Positions 5,763 to 6,109 of a DNA stretch of 6,109 bases are shown piece by piece. The position numbers were made by a program, and so were the translations under genes. The notes beneath the pieces were generated by a model. The model saw only the letters and a program-made list of their open reading frames with translations, was not told the origin of the DNA and ran no database searches. Positions within the stretch are counted from its first letter, which is position 1; each line of letters begins with the position of its first letter. The DNA is from Pseudomonadota bacterium (GTDB taxonomy: Bacteria; Pseudomonadota; Alphaproteobacteria; Acetobacterales; Acetobacteraceae), in contig JAKBCD010000131.1 in the NCBI GenBank assembly GCA_021808205.1, positions 1-6,109 of the forward strand. The letters run 5' to 3'.

Positions 5763-6109
5763 TGGCAGTTCTTCAACGTGGCTTTTTCCGTTCGGGCTTT
5801 TTTGCGCGTGCTTACCGCAAGCTCCTACACTCCATCTATGCCAATGACCTATGGCTGGATTTGCGCCTGCACGCCAAGCGCGAGGCGGTGGACTACATCA
5901 TTGCCCATATGGGCGAGGCGATGGTGCTAGCCGACCGGGATGAGTTGGCCCGCTTCGCCCTCTCCCGCGCGCCCAAAGAAGGTCTGGTGCTGGAATTTGG
6001 CGTTGCCAAGGGCGCCAGCTTGCGTAACCTCGCAGCACAGACGCCGCGCCAGGTGCATGGGTTCGACAGTTTCGGGGGCCTGCCAGAGGCTTGGTCCGGC
6101 ACCAAGGAG
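5762..6109 (+). CDS. TylF-like class I SAM-dependent methyltransferase, 5' part (cut by window edge)
   Basis: The frame stays open for 116 codons from ATG 5762 to the window end. Residues 75-86, LVLEFGVAKGAS, form the SAM-binding motif I, and 98-109, VHGFDSFGGLPE, gives the second motif with an acidic residue (Asp102) expected to contact the SAM ribose. The 'LEFGVxxGxS...GFDSFxGLPE' pattern is typical of the TylF/MycF O-methyltransferase family (PF05711), whose members methylate sugars in antibiotics; many homologues in ordinary bacteria have unknown, often glycan- or polysaccharide-related, substrates. The metal-binding and substrate-binding residues would lie beyond the window. No Shine-Dalgarno is well placed before ATG 5762, so translation may depend on coupling to the kinase, whose stop is 10 bases upstream. 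An in-frame TTG at 5726 is a weaker alternative. Confidence 0.8.
   Translation, partial: MAVLQRGFFRSGFFARAYRKLLHSIYANDLWLDLRLHAKREAVDYIIAHMGEAMVLADRDELARFALSRAPKEGLVLEFGVAKGASLRNLAAQTPRQVHGFDSFGGLPEAWSGTKE

Noticed and set aside
5775..5806. T-rich runs after the kinase stop as the tail of an intrinsic terminator
   Set aside because: The runs begin about 20 bases past the hairpin rather than directly after the stem, and they encode FF residues in the methyltransferase frame.
5433..5930. 165-codon plus-strand frame crossing the end of the ABC1 gene
   Set aside because: It is an alternate frame over two better-supported genes, and its translation is low-complexity Gly/Ala/Arg-rich sequence.

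Overview
The window reads as a GC-rich alphaproteobacterial chromosome segment carrying mostly housekeeping genes. The GapR (UPF0335) and DUF1244 proteins are alphaproteobacterial hallmarks. The start of an IS5-type transposase and a TylF-like methyltransferase would fit Acetobacteraceae (acidophilic or acetic-acid bacteria), but that family-level placement is an inference from remembered sequence resemblance.

Layout from left to right. Positions 1-52 hold the first 17 codons of an IS5-family transposase on the minus strand, entering from the left edge. A tight GC hairpin (58-74) lies just upstream of its start. Positions 75-198 are relatively AT-rich and non-coding. They end in a strong hairpin (159-184) just past the stop of pyruvate kinase (199-1620, minus strand). 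A 230-base divergent intergenic region (1621-1850) separates pyk from a plus-strand series: a DUF1244 protein (1851-2180), the nucleoid protein GapR (2244-2501), an M3-family oligoendopeptidase F (2576-4405), an ABC1/AarF-type atypical kinase (4402-5751, overlapping the peptidase by 4 bases), and the 5' part of a TylF-like SAM-dependent methyltransferase (5762 to beyond the right edge).

How the genes relate. DUF1244 and gapR are close together and probably co-transcribed at least in part. pepF and the ABC1 kinase are almost certainly translationally coupled through the ATGA overlap. The methyltransferase begins 10 bases after the kinase stop, but a perfect 9-bp inverted repeat covers that junction, so its link to the operon is less certain. 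pyk is transcribed away from the rest and may share only a regulatory region with DUF1244.

I found no convincing undescribed system. The points most worth a second look are the K+-independent-type active-site signature in pyruvate kinase, the KVAQ variant of the ABC1 KxGQ motif, the hairpin over the kinase/methyltransferase junction, the palindrome between pyk and DUF1244, and the IS element abutting the 3' flank of pyk. No tRNA, rRNA or CRISPR array was recognised.
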